A stretch of 64,000 nucleotides of DNA, taken from Procambarus clarkii. Lineage: Eukaryota > Arthropoda > Malacostraca > Decapoda > Cambaridae. The notes under the pieces were generated by a model. That model made no database searches. It worked only from the letters and a program-made list of their open reading frames with translations, and was not told where the DNA came from. Each line of letters opens with the position of its first letter. The first letter of the stretch is position 1. Below are positions 1 to 12,250 of this stretch, in pieces. Both the position numbers and the translations under genes were made by a program. The stretch spans positions 17,645,751-17,709,750 of the forward strand of contig NC_091156.1 in NCBI RefSeq assembly GCF_040958095.1. Direction: 5' to 3'.

Positions 1-206
1 GAGCCAAAGGAAGGAGTCGGGCATCGACAGTCTTCTCCATGGAGATGGGATGGAGCCGAGAAAAACAGTCAACCAGGACATTACACACTTCCCTGACATG
101 AATGGCATGAAAAGTCAAACCCTAAGAAGCCAGAGGATGAACTGCATGTGGAGTTCATCCTATGGAGTTCATTTATAGTCCAGCTAAAAAGAGACAGGGA
201 CTGAAG

Positions 207-223
207 TCACCCCCCCCCCCCCA
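207..223. repeat. poly-C tract
   Basis: A C homopolymer of about 16 nt lies inside the DIRS-like relic. It is only a low-complexity mark and a likely assembly-length uncertainty. Confidence 0.8.
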
Positions 224-3200
224 GTTAAAACAATGAACCACAGGGAGACAGCCCAAATGGAACAGGACCACAGAGCCCACAGAGGGATCCGAGCCCTCAA
301 CATTGCATGCCACACTACTGCAAACTCTCGCACAGTAATGTGAGTCCAACGAAGGCAAATAGACCAAGCACTCCCCAGACGAGTTAGGGGAGTGCTGGTT
401 ACAAAGCCCCAATCAAAATCCGAGGCATCCGTAAAGATGTCGAGTGAGAGCGGAGGAAGACCCCAGGGAACTGAACCCCGAAAAACCTGAAGAGGAAGCC
501 GGCAACACAGCAACCTGTGAGGGGCTCCCAAGTTCACACCCAGCGAACATGGCTGCGGTAAAAGAGCTGGCCCCAGAGAAACCAAAGCAGCCTCCAAGGC
601 TAATCCATGCCCAAGGGGAACATGAGGAGGGCAAAGTTGAGGTTCCCACACACCTGCTTGAGCAACTGCTGAGTCACCCAGCATCCACTCAACACAAACA
701 TATGGCAGTTTGCAGCCAAGTTAAGGTTGGCAGAGACAAGGACAGCGAAGCTGGCTGAGAGTCCTAAATGAGGCCCAGCCAAGACCAAACCTGGGATGTA
801 ACCAAAAGGGACTTCCACCAGTTCACCAGGAACCTGAAACCAGTGATCTGAGAAAGAACCAGATCCCAAGCCAGCAGACATGTGGACCAGCTGGGAGCTC
901 ACACTGGCTAGTCATTGAGGTAGGCCCGAACCCGAACACCGAGAAGACGAAAATGGGTCACCACGATCCGAGCCAAACACGTAAAAACATGAGGAGCCAG
1001 ATGGAACCCGAATGGGAGAACCCAAAAACGGTAAGCCTGTCACCCCACGACAAGTTCTAACCAATCATCCATGCCCCCATCTCGAGAACAAGACAGACCT
1101 GGGACAATGCGGTCATCCGAAATAAATGGCAAGAAATGTACTGGATCAACCCAGACTAATTGAGGATGAACCGTAAATCTGGAGATTCCCTCTTCAGAAC
1201 CAGAACCAAGTGGGAAACCCACTGAGGGGGGGAAGAGATGATCTTGACCATCCACAAAGACACTCACTCCAAGATTACCTGGCATAGACAAGGACAGGAG
1301 GCTTGCCCAGAAAGAAAAACTCCACCTCAGGCTGCACAAAATGACCCAAAAAGCCCTTAGAGGATGGAGCCAGGTGCCAGCAAATTTGCACCAGCCTCCC
1401 TCCCCTCTTTAGCCCATCAAAGGAGCATATCACAAAAGAGCCAGTGTGAGCCCCACAAACTGAACTTCCAAATGGCATGAGCACAGCGTCGACCTGACAA
1501 AGAAGAACCTGCCAAGGGAAGCACTAGTGGCCTGGCCACCGAGTCCAGAACCGGCCAACCCTGACCAACAGCAGGCACAGCCCTCCACTAAACTGCCTTG
1601 AAACACAAGGATGACCCCTAAGACACAGGAAGTCTGACACTGGCCGACAAGCAGTAGCTGCAGAACAAAAACTGGTCCACAACTTCCACTGGAAACAACA
1701 ACGGGGAAAAGGGAGAGATGGAAATAAGAGCTATGGTCCACACCGAATCCAAGGAAGAGGCTATCACGGCCTGTCGACACACAAGCCGGGAGGCAAAAAA
1801 CTCTGCCGCCACCTCCTGAAGATAAGGGGCATACAGCTTAAGAAAAGCTGCCGACAACGTCACAGCAGAGACCAAAACCCCAGGAAAAGGAGCACTGCCA
1901 AGTGTCTCAACTTCCTCCAAGAGCCAACTGGAATGCAGCTCCAGAGACCTCAAGAAATGTACGACAGCACCCAGGTGCAAACGAATGCGAATGTCTTCCA
2001 CAACCAGCATAGCTGACAACAGAGAAACCTGAACATGGAGCTGCAACATCCCAATGTTCCTATGGAGAGCAGGAGCAAACAGGCAGACATTGCAAAGTGC
2101 AAAGGAAGTGTACTCAGAAACACCTGTAATATGGAAGAAGTCTCATGCAAATCAAGCAAGCAGAACCAACAGAAATTGCACTAAGCCCCAAGCAAAAACA
2201 AAGATTTGTCTGCCAACTAGGATAACTCCAGAACCTCATAGCACATCCACAAAAGAGAGGAAGACTTGAACTCTTAAAGAGGCTAGATCCATCAAAGAGG
2301 CGGAATCTGGGACGCACATTAGGTGTACACACAGCTTCTGCCAGAGGAAGCCAAGAGGTTGAAAACCTCAGGAAGGATGTACCGAAGAACCCAAAGGCAA
2401 CCAGAAATGAACCCTGGGAGGAGCCACAGAGGTTCACCCCATTTGAAACCACCTACCCTGCAGAAGGCATAAATGCCATAATTGTCGAATTTTAAAATCG
2501 AGCTAGGAAAAAATCATCAGGACAAATGGGTGACCTTTGACTCGCCACTGGCTTCCTGTCCTTGTTGAGTCCAGAAAAATGTTGGAGACCCTTAGGTAAA
2601 TTCAGGTAAATATCAAACTCATACAGGGAGGGAGGGAGGGATATGAAAACCCCTTACCCTGCAACAGAAGACCTTCTGCAAAAGGAAAAAAAAAAGAGCC
2701 CAGGAAAGATAAAGTAGAGCCCAAGGGCCCATAGTAGTACCCTCTCTCCAAGCCCTGGAAACCACAGCATAGGGCCCCAGAGCAGATGCATCATCAATGC
2801 CCACTGCCTGAGATAGAGAAGCAGAGTCCAAGGGAAAGTCTTCAAAGGTTGGGGCTAACTGAAAAGAAGGCCCAGAAGCCTCAGCAAGATCAACAGGCTC
2901 AACTGCCTCAGCTCCCAAGTCGAAAGGGATGAACTCCGGAGTTAACTGAGCCACATCCAAAGCCAAGCCTTGCCCTGACCCCCAAAACCCTCAGACACAT
3001 TGGAGCCAGAAATAAGGAGAGAGAACCAGATGGGGGGTGCACAACTCCCGACAGGGAAGGAAGCGGAGGTGCAGACGGGACCACAGTTGAATTAATCAAC
3101 ATCTCCAATTTTGAATCCCTAAACACCAACTGGGGCAGCTCTAGGGCATCCAACCGGGCACACAACCTAGACAGCTGAAAACAGAAAACCAGAAGCATAA

Positions 3201-3954
3201 AGCAGTCACTGCCTGAAAACCCTGAACGTCAATAGAAGGGTTTGTAAGAGGAGTAATGTGTGGAGAACATGTCCCACATAACTCGGGGTTTAAGTTGTCA
3301 CTTACCCAGCAAGCAGCATGGGTGGCAGAAGAAATGTGCCTCACCATGTGGCACAGACAATGCACAAATCTCGAACTCGAACAAGGCGAGAGTTCAGCAG
3401 AGATATCTACGGGGCCAACAAACCCATAGGAGTATTCCAGGGTCTGCAGGGAATGGCGTTGCCGGAAGCCTAGGCTCTGGGAATGCTATGCTGGAAACCC
3501 GGAATAGGAAATAGATTCACAAAGAGAGAAAGTCTCTCTGAACCAGGAGACAAATGGGAGAGAGTTATCTGGACAATGAAATGGGTGTAAGTAGGTCCAC
3601 ACAGCTCACTTAAGACTGAAAAGATTAGCAGTTGGTGTGCTGTAGTTAAGTCGCACGAATCCCAGTGTGCCCTACCAACCAAAACTGACTCCCAACCCCA
3701 GGGATGACAGAAAGCCCCAAAAAAATGGATTTACCCAGGGTGAGGACCACCACACAAGGGAGGAAGTCCTCCAAGAGAGAAAACCTCGAACACTTCAGGG
3801 AATAGAACTTTGGCAGTGCAAGGACAGCAATAGGGAACACACAGGGAGGAGAACCCTGTGCATATGCAGCTCCAAATGCACAACTCTCCTGGCTCACACA
3901 GCACACACGTGCAGTAGAACAACCACAAAGGCAAAACAAAAACATCACTTTGAT

Positions 3955-4232
3955 TTTTTTTTATTGATATATACAAGAGTTGTTTCATTCTTGTACAGCC
4001 ACTAGTACGCATAGCGTTTCGGGCAAGTCCTTAATCCTATGTTCCCTGGAATACGACTCCCATGAAGAATCGTTTTTACAACCAGGTACCCATTTTACTG
4101 TTGAGTTAAACAGAGGCTACAGTTAAGGATTTGCACCGAGTAAATCGTCCCCGGCCAGGATACGAACCCGGACAAAGCGCTCGTGGAATGCCAGGTGAGC
4201 GTCTTACCACTACGCCACGGGGACTGAAGCAG
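3955..4232 (-). mobile_element. tRNA-derived SINE, copy 1
   Basis: Read on the minus strand, 4150-4228 forms a tRNA-like head: an A-box-like stretch (GTGGCGTAGTGGTAAGACG) and a B-box-like GGGTTCGTATCC. It is followed by a body ending in a T-rich stretch on the plus strand (an A-rich tail on minus) at 3955-3965. A second copy with the same body (plus-strand phrase CAAGAGTTGT..CATTCTTGTACAGCC) lies at 47165-47457 in the same orientation. It is inserted in the DIRS-like relic. Confidence 0.75.
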
Positions 4233-4739
4233 AACATGGGAGTCATAATAAAAGAGAGGGCAGCTGACACTGTTTACCATCAGCAAAGAATTGAAGTTGG
4301 AGCAGCTGGCTGACCCTGGCCTACCTTCCTCCTCTCCCCGATAAAGGGGAAGGGGAGACTGGGTGAACAATCTTGCACTAGTTTCATGAATTTTGTATTG
4401 TTTACATTGTTGAGGGAGTTCTTTTGCAAATTTTGATATGTTGATCTTTCCCTATAACTAGTAGTGATTTGTTTTGTCTTGCTGATTTTGTGGGTGCTTT
4501 CCCAGTGGTGGGAGAATGATTAAAATTCACTAGCAATTTTATCATAGTGCCACTAGAGGGAACCAGATTCTGGCTCGTGGTCCCTGGTAGGCTGAAAAGT
4601 ACTCCATGACTGACCCCACCTAGCAGTATGGCACTATATCAGCATTGTAGCTTCAGGAAGCCACAAGGGGTTCCCACTAGAAAAGACAAAGACTTGGATT
4701 TGTCTGACAGAAGCATTTAATTTAATAAGGATGTGTTCA

Positions 4740-5713
4740 TTATAACTTGCCCCTTTTCTCAATTTTATGTGGTAGGGAGGCATCAGCCTAGAATGAATAG
4801 GAGAGCAAACAGGTAAAAGGAATAAAGATATCCAAAAAAAAAAGACCCCCATCCATTGCCATATCTTACACACAACATATTGATATATCATATAGAACCA
4901 GCACTGTCTGATTATAGGAATACATCAACAGCAACAACCTATCATTTCATACAAACAATTTTCACGAACTTATTCCCTTAGTTGATTCCACCTTGCCTTA
5001 TTCCCTATCACTTCTCGTAAGCCATTTATCTATACTCTACACTTTTACTCACTCTCACTCATCATGTACATCCATCTTCTTGACCTGCCTTTCTTCCTAA
5101 TATTTTCAAAATCCCTCACTCATATGCACTCTCTTAACCAATCTACCATCTTCCCTTTATTTAATATGACTAAACCATCTCAAAGTCAAATCTTGGGAAT
5201 TATTTTCTCAGAAGGAATTGCTACATGTGTGGACTTGTATATTGTGGGTTTATTACAGAAAACTATATTCAGTATAAATTCCATGAGCATATATTATTAC
5301 TCTAATAAACTGATAATATACCAATAATATGCGAGACCGGCGCGAGTTGGAGTGATCCTAACTTGTGGCGAGAACTGGCAAGCTGGGGGATGGTCAATAT
5401 CCGAGTGTGTGTGTGTGTGTGTACATGTGATAGGCAGACTGGCTATCCTACCTAGAGGTTAAAACAAATACCTCTGCTGACATCCCAGCTGACTTGATCT
5501 CACAGCAGTTTTCAACTATAAGAAATTTAAAAATTATGCCAATCAACAAAATGAAATTTAAAAATTATACCAATCAACAAAATGACACTATTTCTTTTGT
5601 TTAGTATATAAACCATCACCATCAGCCCCATTCATTCCCTATGCACATAAAAAACTACTGGAAAATAATGTAATGAAAACTAGAGCATCATTTCCATAAA
5701 ATACTGCACTCAC
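4740..5713. other. AT-rich non-coding stretch (3' side of the visible intersectin exons)
   Basis: No convincing coding sequence was seen. It holds a (TG)n tract at about 5405-5422 and a tandem duplication of about 33 bp at 5521-5585 (two copies of AATTTAAAAATTATRCC followed by AATCAACAAAATGA). It lies in the intersectin intron downstream of the 5714-5889 exon. Confidence 0.5.
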
Positions 5714-5889
5714 CCATGGCTGAAACAGAACTTGCAGTCCCTGCAGTACTGCCACAAGCAGATTGCTTGAGTGATGCTGGCAATGCTTGTGGGATATTGA
5801 AACCTCGTAATTTTAAATTAATCAGTTTACAAGCAATGCTGAACTCATGGAGATCCATCTTCCCATCACCATCAACATCAGACAATGCC
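5714..5889 (-). CDS. ITSN1: Intersectin, exon with second half of EH domain 1
   Basis: This 176-nt exon on the minus strand encodes [20 protein letters not shown], then [20 protein letters not shown] and [19 protein letters not shown]. It matches the calcium-loop half of the first EH domain of intersectin (human ITSN1 has ALADMNNDGRMDQVEFSIAM.KLIKLKLQGYQLPSALP). [13 protein letters not shown] is the EF-hand loop. The exon is bounded by an acceptor (TACTTCAG, ending 5890) and a donor (GTGAGT starting at 5713). Its phase matches the 8726-8880 exon: the split codon TG|G gives the expected Trp, so the join reads ..LGIIW-ALSDVDG. Intersectin is an endocytic scaffold whose EH domains bind NPF motifs. 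Later exons (EH2, coiled coil, SH3 domains) lie beyond the left edge. Arthropods have one intersectin (Dap160), so the ITSN1 symbol is by family. Confidence 0.93.
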
Positions 5890-8725
5890 CTGAAGTATTT
5901 ATCCACAATTAAGACAATGAAGGCATTAATTTACAAGTGTCACTTTTCAGTGTTCCAGGCAAAAAAAGACCAGAGTTATTCATGCACATGTTCAAAATTA
6001 ATGTACTGTACTGTAATTCCTCCTATCCTTGTATGTACTAAGAGAAAATAACCTTGATTTTAATGAAACTTTAATCAAGTTTACTGCCTCTTTGATATCA
6101 ACTGGGTGACTGATAAGTGGGATTTGCTATTGCTGCCAGATCTCTTCTGTACACATATTAGGGAAATACTGCAACATATTTTATGAGTGGCTTTTCGGAT
6201 TTATTAACCACACAAAAAATCTGCAAATACTGTACTTAGCGAGATCCATAATTATTTACATTACAGTTTTGCATATACAGGTACTGTAATTATGAATTTA
6301 AGCCCATTTGTACAACAGCAATGCAAAATGTGCATAAATGCAGGATAATTGTACATAATATCTCAAAAGTAGGTCTACAAAAATCCATATAACATGTGAG
6401 GGTTCATTTATGAATGATTTTGATTGTTCAATTATCACAGCAAATCTAACTCACTTTTTACGCTAAATTTTTATTTTATTAGAATTCTGAAAGGATCTTC
6501 AATTATTGCATCCAGAATCTTTTCCACATTCAATGTCACGCTTACTGGCCACAAGTTCACAGCAAAATGTTTATCCCCCTTTCTGAATATTAGAACCATG
6601 TTAACTACCCCTCCAGGCAGTTGGTTCAAATTGAGTTCCAGTATTAAATATTACATACTCTTTAAGTGGCCCACTAAGCTGCTCCTACCATTCCTTTAGG
6701 ACTCTCCTCGATACCTCATCAGGACCAAGAGATTGATTTGATTTGAATCTTTCAATCTATTTAAATATATCATTCTTAATGTGTTAAGTTAAAGATATAC
6801 CATCAATTTACCATCAAGATCTTGGTATATTGCTTTTATGCTGGGTCTTTCAGTCTTCCTTGGTAAAGACTTGTATGATAGTTGTAGAGGATGAAATGAG
6901 CAATATACTAGACATCCACTAGATGACAAGAGATTCTTCAAAATAGTCCTATCCTTTCCATTACAGTACGTTCATTCATTTTATATACAGTACGTACAGG
7001 CGTTAGTTGATCAAAACCTTTGGAAATGAACTTCGCTTCTCTGGCGATCTTAACTTCATAACCTCTTGCTTGACCTATCTTTATAATTACTGCAACAATC
7101 TATTAGGTGGGGCTCTACCCTTTTGTAGCTTCTAACTTTTTTTTTCCTAATTACATGTTTAATTTTGTCTGTCATCCATTTGGGGTCATTATTATTTATC
7201 TAATTTGTCTAGAATAGATATTATTTTCTTGTGCTATTTTCACAATAGTGCATTTATAAATTCTATATATTCTTTATTACTAAAGGATGGATCATTAAAT
7301 TCTGGTCCTCTTGTGATAGCTGCCTTGTCCAACTATAACCCTGTCTTAACTGCATTTAATCTGTACTTTGAAAATCTGGGACTGTGATAGTTATTATTTG
7401 TGTAGCAGCTATTCCAGTTTATACCAAATCGAATTTCTCTATGATCACTACTGCCCAGTTCATTGCTTATTTCTATATTGTAAATTAATATATCTGTTTG
7501 CCAGGACCAAATCCAGAATAGTATTATTTCTGGAGGGCTCAATAACAAACTGGGTCAAGAAGCAGTCTTTGAATAGTCTATAAATTTTATGCTGCACTTC
7601 AGATCCTCTTCCACATAGATGGCAACTCTGCTTCTTTATCTACCCATTTTGTCAGCATGAAAGGGCTAATATCCTTAATCTAGTACCGTACTCAATCAGA
7701 AGGCTTTGAGATTATGATATTTCATCACACTAGGGGGGTTTTCAAAGGAAGCTGTGTTTAGTGGAGCAGACAATAGAATTAGCTTCGTTCCTTGTAGAAA
7801 TATAGACTGATTAACAGCAGGAGAAAGCTGCTAGGGTCTGAAAACCTCTGCAGCTAAACTGCTTTGTTACAAGACCCTGTAACAATGACATCAATACAGC
7901 ATGTTGTTTTGCCCGACAATACATGATCCTTCCCTTTAGGAAATAAGGGATCTTATCAAACTAAATGATTCATTCAGAAAGGAAATTTCCATGTAACTCA
8001 AGGCCTGATAATCAAGTGCTGAAAACTAGATTTTATAAAGAAATTATATTCTTAATGATTTGCAATAATTTGTTCACCAACTTCATTAAATTTAATTTTA
8101 AATAATGAAAAGTTGAAATACTGTACTGAAATATTGTAAATTATCCTGTTTATGCTTGGTACTGTAATCCTAATTCTATGAAGCTCATACACATCATACT
8201 TCATACTTCATACTGTTCAGAATTAACTGAACATATGAATTAGCCAAATATACTACAGTAGTATAAATTAGCCATATTAACCACAACAGTCCAAAAATGA
8301 AAAAATTTGCAATTTTTGTACCACAACCCAGTTACTCATGGCAATTACCCATGCATTCTCATCTTTTACCTGCTTATCCCATCATTTATTGGAAAACAAT
8401 GAACATGAATTCATTCAGATTAACCGAAGATTCAGGTTACCGGAATTCATATTACCAAGCTCTTATAGCACATAAACTGTGACAATCAAAACCTCACCCA
8501 ATTTCTCAATAATCTATTTCACAATCTATGATGTCGAATTAGTATTTGTAATTCATTAATATACAGTGGAATACTGCATTTTATTTTAATCCTGTACAGT
8601 ATATAAATAAGTATAAATAAGCACAGAATGAAACAAATTGAACAGATTTAATTACAGCATTCTGGCATCACATTAAAAAGTACTAATACATGCACAGTAC
8701 ATGTATAATAATACACAAAACTTAC
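5890..8725 (-). other. Intersectin intron between the two visible exons
   Basis: This intron of about 2.8 kb contains a degenerate LINE reverse-transcriptase fragment (6480-7640, minus). The rest is AT-rich sequence with frequent TACTGTA-type short repeats. No other gene was seen. Confidence 0.7.
6480..7640 (-). mobile_element. LINE fragment (endonuclease end to reverse transcriptase start), degenerate
   Basis: On the minus strand, 7400-7560 encodes SSDHREIRFGINWN, the typical C-terminal SDH motif of an APE-type LINE endonuclease. Around 6640-6770 it encodes NQSLGPDEVSRRVLKEW, the 'KSPGPDEIxxRVLKE' entry of a non-LTR reverse transcriptase. Stops and frame changes are frequent, so this is an old dead copy. 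It sits inside the intersectin intron in the same orientation as the gene. Clade was not resolved. Confidence 0.7.
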
Positions 8726-8880
8726 CAGATGATTCCCAGTACTGGTGGAGGTAATCGAGACTGAAGGAAAAAGCCCTTGGCTTGGTCACCTGTGATGAAA
8801 CCACCGGTGGGCCGTATAGTATTAAATTGCTCTTCATGTTTCACCCGTTCACCGGGTGTAACCACCCATGGATCACCCAT
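8726..8880 (-). CDS. ITSN1: Intersectin, likely first coding exon (start of EH domain 1)
   Basis: This 155-nt exon on the minus strand encodes [20 protein letters not shown], then [20 protein letters not shown] and [11 protein letters not shown]. It aligns with the intersectin N-terminus (human ..[48 protein letters not shown]). The donor is GTAAG at 8725 and the acceptor ends TATCAATAG at 8881. The first three exon bases are ATG, and intersectins begin only a few residues before the conserved Trp. Translation probably starts here, with an untranslated upstream exon. It joins in phase to 5714-5889. The start is inferred; homology is strong. Confidence 0.9.
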
Positions 8881-9079
8881 CTATTGATAAAAATAAAATA
8901 TTACATGTAACAAAGGCATACTATCCTGATAATTAACATTGAAAATAAATGTAACTTATTATATTGCTATCACAGGTGTTCCCCATCACTACACCTTAAA
9001 CTCAGGTTATTACTCTTAGCACCAACTCAATGATCCTTGAGATACAAACCTCACCTGATGAATTATGCAAGACTTTTTA

Positions 9080-10590
9080 TAAATTCACACATCAAAATTA
9101 GTACAGAAAACCATCATGCAACAATCATCTACACATCCCCAGATAGGACAAACAGCTGGCTTGTTGGACAGAACCGCCATGCAGTGGACCTGAAAATGGC
9201 AGGCCTTAGAAAAGGTGATTCTATAAGAAACAGGCAGGAAACAGAGCCCTGACAACAAAAGTGCAAGAAGTCTGCAAAAATGCTGGACCACAGATACAGC
9301 ACAGAGTCAATTATGGACCAATTCTAAGATCAAAGAATGTAAAAAAAAAGGACAGAAAGAGACAAGGACACATCAATGTCTCTCCCAACTGCCAGTAAAA
9401 GGGGTGCCTCAAGAGCAAACAAGATAAGGTGATAGTAGAGACAACAACTCATAAATCCAGAAGATCCCAGACAGAAAAGACCAATGGAAACTGACAAATA
9501 CAGTATTATCAAAAAGAAAGATACTATACTAATACAGTATGCAGCCCCAAGAAAACCTGCCACCTGACTCAAAAGACTGGACACAAAGCCAAGAATCCCC
9601 TACAGAAAAATTGTGGAAAGCAGAGAGCCATAAAGATATAGTACGCTGCTGATCCTTGGAGAGAGGTGGATCCTTAGGAATGGGGGAGGGGTTGAGACAA
9701 CACAAGAAAAAGACCAAAAACTTGGACAAAAGTGACCCCAATGGAGCCCACAAAAGAACCCTCAAGTCAACATGATTTGAGAAGCAGAATGGACCAGGAA
9801 AAGAAGGAAAAATAAGCCCACCATAGGCAAAGCAAAATATGTCCTTCATGATGCTGACCAATCAGAAAACTGGGCCTCAAACTGAAAGCTACCAGGACAA
9901 CACAAAAGGCAAAAAGGCCCACCCGGAGATCATTGAATTGGTTGCCAAGCCAGAGGAAGTAGGCCCATCCATCTCCCAAGCTGTTGAAGCATACAGGAAG
10001 AGAGATCAACTTCGAAAATGGTTGATATGCTCTAAATGGAAACAGCACCGAGGACAAAAGCCAGAGATGGCAGAAGAGGGGATACTCTAGAGACCTGCCC
10101 CACAGGAAAAAGAAACAACCCCCTCCCCCCAACATCACAGAGAAGCAATCTGAAAAAAAAGACAGAGCAAAACCTAGCAGGAGACACACAAATTAAGAGA
10201 CAACTGAAACCCCAGCCAAGGGCAGATACAATAGGGATCAGCCCGAATGCTAAAGGAGAAGGAAGCAAACCAAGAAACAGAATCAAAGAAGAAGAGATGA
10301 TACAATACACCTTGGGCAAAACAGGCATTCACCACATTGCCCTAACAGCAACAGCAGCAAAAGAAGGCCTAACAAGCAAGCAGGAAACCCCACTAAGCCA
10401 GTTGTGGCACAGCAGGAACACTACACCAGCAAGTGTGGTAAATAGGGAATCATTACCAAGCAAGTGCAAGCCCTCTAATCCATCATCCTCAATGCCAAAA
10501 CCAATCAAGGCACCTAGGGCTAAATGCTCCACTCACCAATTATTAAGATTCAGAAACTCTTGTTCTCTGTTAAGGAAAAGGCTATCTTAA
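9080..10590 (-). mobile_element. Unclassified retroelement-like relic
   Basis: This block has one-sided composition: A/C-rich on plus, T/G-rich on minus. It carries long overlapping open stretches on both strands, the longest being 184 residues on plus at 10036-10590 and 140 on minus at 9767-10189. The style resembles the gag-like part of the DIRS-like relic at 1000-3950. No catalytic motif was recognised, so I do not call either open frame a gene. It is probably a gag-like part of an old retroelement and is broken. Confidence 0.3.
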
Positions 10591-10624
10591 CCTCTAACAC
10601 AAATATGTTTATTTGAGAAAAATA

Positions 10625-11135
10625 ATTTCAGGCGATGAGATGACTTCACTAGAACTAGCATTCTAGCAATTACTAGACACCTGCCTTAACCCACTCGGCC
10701 ACAAGAGGATGAAAGTCATTCAACTCAAAACTACTGAAATCATTGGAAGGTTCTGGAGACCTCAACTGGTACCACAACCAGGATTTTACAAAAGGCCTGC
10801 ATACACTCTGGCCTGGGGGTAATTGTGTTCTCACACCGTGTTCTTTAAAACACAGAAATTAAAGTGGCGTGATAAACAGTATGAGAAAATCTTTTGGGGT
10901 AATGAGGTGACTTGAACTGGCATTCTATTGATTCCCAGACACTTGCCTTAATCCACTCAGCTATTGTGATTTCCTTGTGTTTTCAAGGAGGAGTGTAAGG
11001 GTTGGAACACCATTACCCGCAGGCCAGAGTGTATGCAGGCCAGTCATAAAATCCTGGCTGTGGCACTAGTTGACAACTTCAGAACCTCCCAGTGAATTCA
11101 GCAGAGTTTTGAGTTGAATGGCTTTTGTCCTACAG
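10625..11135. repeat. Inverted-repeat (foldback) block with two tRNA-like segments
   Basis: Two arms are inverted copies of each other: 10710-10835 and 10988-11130 (shared phrases CTCAACTGGTACCACAACCAGG and GCCTGCATACACTCTGGCCTG with their reverse complements). Beside them are two direct, minus-strand tRNA-like pieces, at about 10630-10705 and 10890-10965. Read on minus, these have the Leu/Ser-tRNA-type opening GGCCGAGTGGGTTAAGGC. The arrangement looks like two tRNA-derived SINEs combined into a foldback. Confidence 0.6.
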
Positions 11136-11419
11136 TATCACGATCGAGCGGGCTAAGGCTAGTTTAAGTTACAGTACTTCATTTCCCAAAATGATTTTCT
11201 TACTGATATATCAAGCCATTGTGATTTCTTTGCATTTATTTTACAGAAGATAGTAGCGCTCTTGTGCTTTGATATTACTGCAGTATATTATATACACTGA
11301 AATACTAGCTAAAATGGGCTTAATTGCTGCAAGTGGCTCATTTTCTTTTAAAATAATTGTAACCATCGAATAGGATGAAAATATGGCATGACCACATTCC
11401 CAAATAATGATCACCAAAC

Positions 11420-11600
11420 TACCTTGAGGTTACCCTGAGGTGTTTTCGAGGTTTAGCGTCCCCGAGGCCCAGTCATCGACTAGGTCTACTGGTTCCTGGA
11501 CTGGTCAACCAGGCTGTTGGACGTGGCTGCTTGCAGCCCGACGTATGAGTCACAGTCTGGGCGATCAGGTATCCTTTGGAAGTGCTTGTCAAGTTCTCTC
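11420..11600 (-). mobile_element. 3' end of a LINE (minus strand)
   Basis: Read on minus, it encodes a run like FDKHFQRIPDRPDCDSYVGL.AATSNSLVDQSRNQ followed by GGCCTCGGGGACGCTAAACC. This is the C-terminus and 3' UTR of a LINE family also seen at 48000-48180 (plus). Short pieces of the same 3' end occur at 19060-19115, 48750-48815 and 61290-61350. Confidence 0.6.
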
Positions 11601-12141
11601 AAGAGAATTTCGTGGTAATGTAATTCTTAATAAGAATTTCAATGTATGCCATCCTGCTGCACCAGAAATCATAAGCAGACTGATGGAGGTACCTTAATGA
11701 CTTCAGAGACACCAAGCCTAACAACCAAACGCCCAGACAAGTGCTTTGTTGGAGTTAGAAATGGAACGTTTCGGCCACATACCCAAGTGACAAGAGAATC
11801 TCAGAGTCTTATCCATAAGAGGTTTATGAATATTAAAACCTCTTTAAAAAATGACGAGCGTGTATTATGTGACCCCGCTCGTCACACAATACAAAATTTC
11901 ATAGAACGTAGAATTATGTAATATGCGTGTGCAGATAATTGTCACGTGAACTCAAAAGTTACCACGGTGAACGCCTCCCAACATAACTGTCCATGAAGCA
12001 AGAGTTACATCCTGAACTTGGCGGTCTGCTGCCACAGAGCTATAATCGCTGAGTTCCTATCTTTAATACCTCCATTCCTTTACAATACCCTTGGTCGAGG
12101 GCAACAATTGAATACGAAACAAGGAGCATGCTCTCCCTCAC

Positions 12142-12250
12142 CTTGAAGACCCGTGTTAAACTAGAGTATCATGTCAACCTCTACTGTCACACGAAACCGT
12201 AATATTGACCACTACATGGCGAGGCTCGCCGATAGGTCTTTTGTTTACAT
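12142..12250 (-). promoter_or_regulatory. Candidate untranslated first exon / promoter side of intersectin
   Basis: On the minus strand a good splice donor (CTTCAAG|GTGAGGG, boundary at 12142/12141) follows a non-repetitive, slightly CpG-containing stretch with no open frame (ATG triplets are closed by nearby stops). The next likely coding exon (8880) begins exactly at an acceptor with ATG. A leader exon here would fit. The only evidence is splice signal and position; the 5' limit is a guess. Confidence 0.3.

Larger units (their letters stand above)
1..4740 (-). mobile_element. DIRS-like retrotransposon relic, copy 1 (fossil, broken)
   Basis: The minus strand carries protein-like segments typical of DIRS-type tyrosine-recombinase retrotransposons. 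Near 600-900 there is reverse-transcriptase-like text (SDHWFQVPGELVEVPFGYI). Near 300-500 there is an RNase H-like segment (DIFTDASDFDWGF, then HITVREFAVVWHAML). From about 1000 to 3950 runs a gag-like, low-complexity region. The outer 5' part (about 4240-4740) contains a stretch that recurs at 36240-36700 in copy 2. A tRNA-derived SINE (3955-4232) sits inside it. The element continues past the left edge of the window. It is broken in several places and is treated as an old fossil. The family assignment rests on recognised motifs; the boundary at 4740 is approximate. Confidence 0.6.
8881..12141 (-). other. Probable intersectin 5' intron, repeat-filled
   Basis: This is non-coding sequence between the exon at 8880 and a possible 5' exon at 12142. 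It includes an A-rich retroelement-like block (9080-10590), an inverted-repeat block with tRNA-like pieces (10625-11135) and a LINE 3' end (11420-11600). Confidence 0.4.

Noticed and set aside
4150-4228. A functional tRNA gene on the minus strand
   Set aside because: The same head and body recur at 47165-47457, so it is a SINE.
10036-10590. Plus-strand open frame of 184 residues
   Set aside because: Low-complexity, A-rich, no known domain, overlapped by open frames on the other strand; it fits a retroelement relic better than a host gene.
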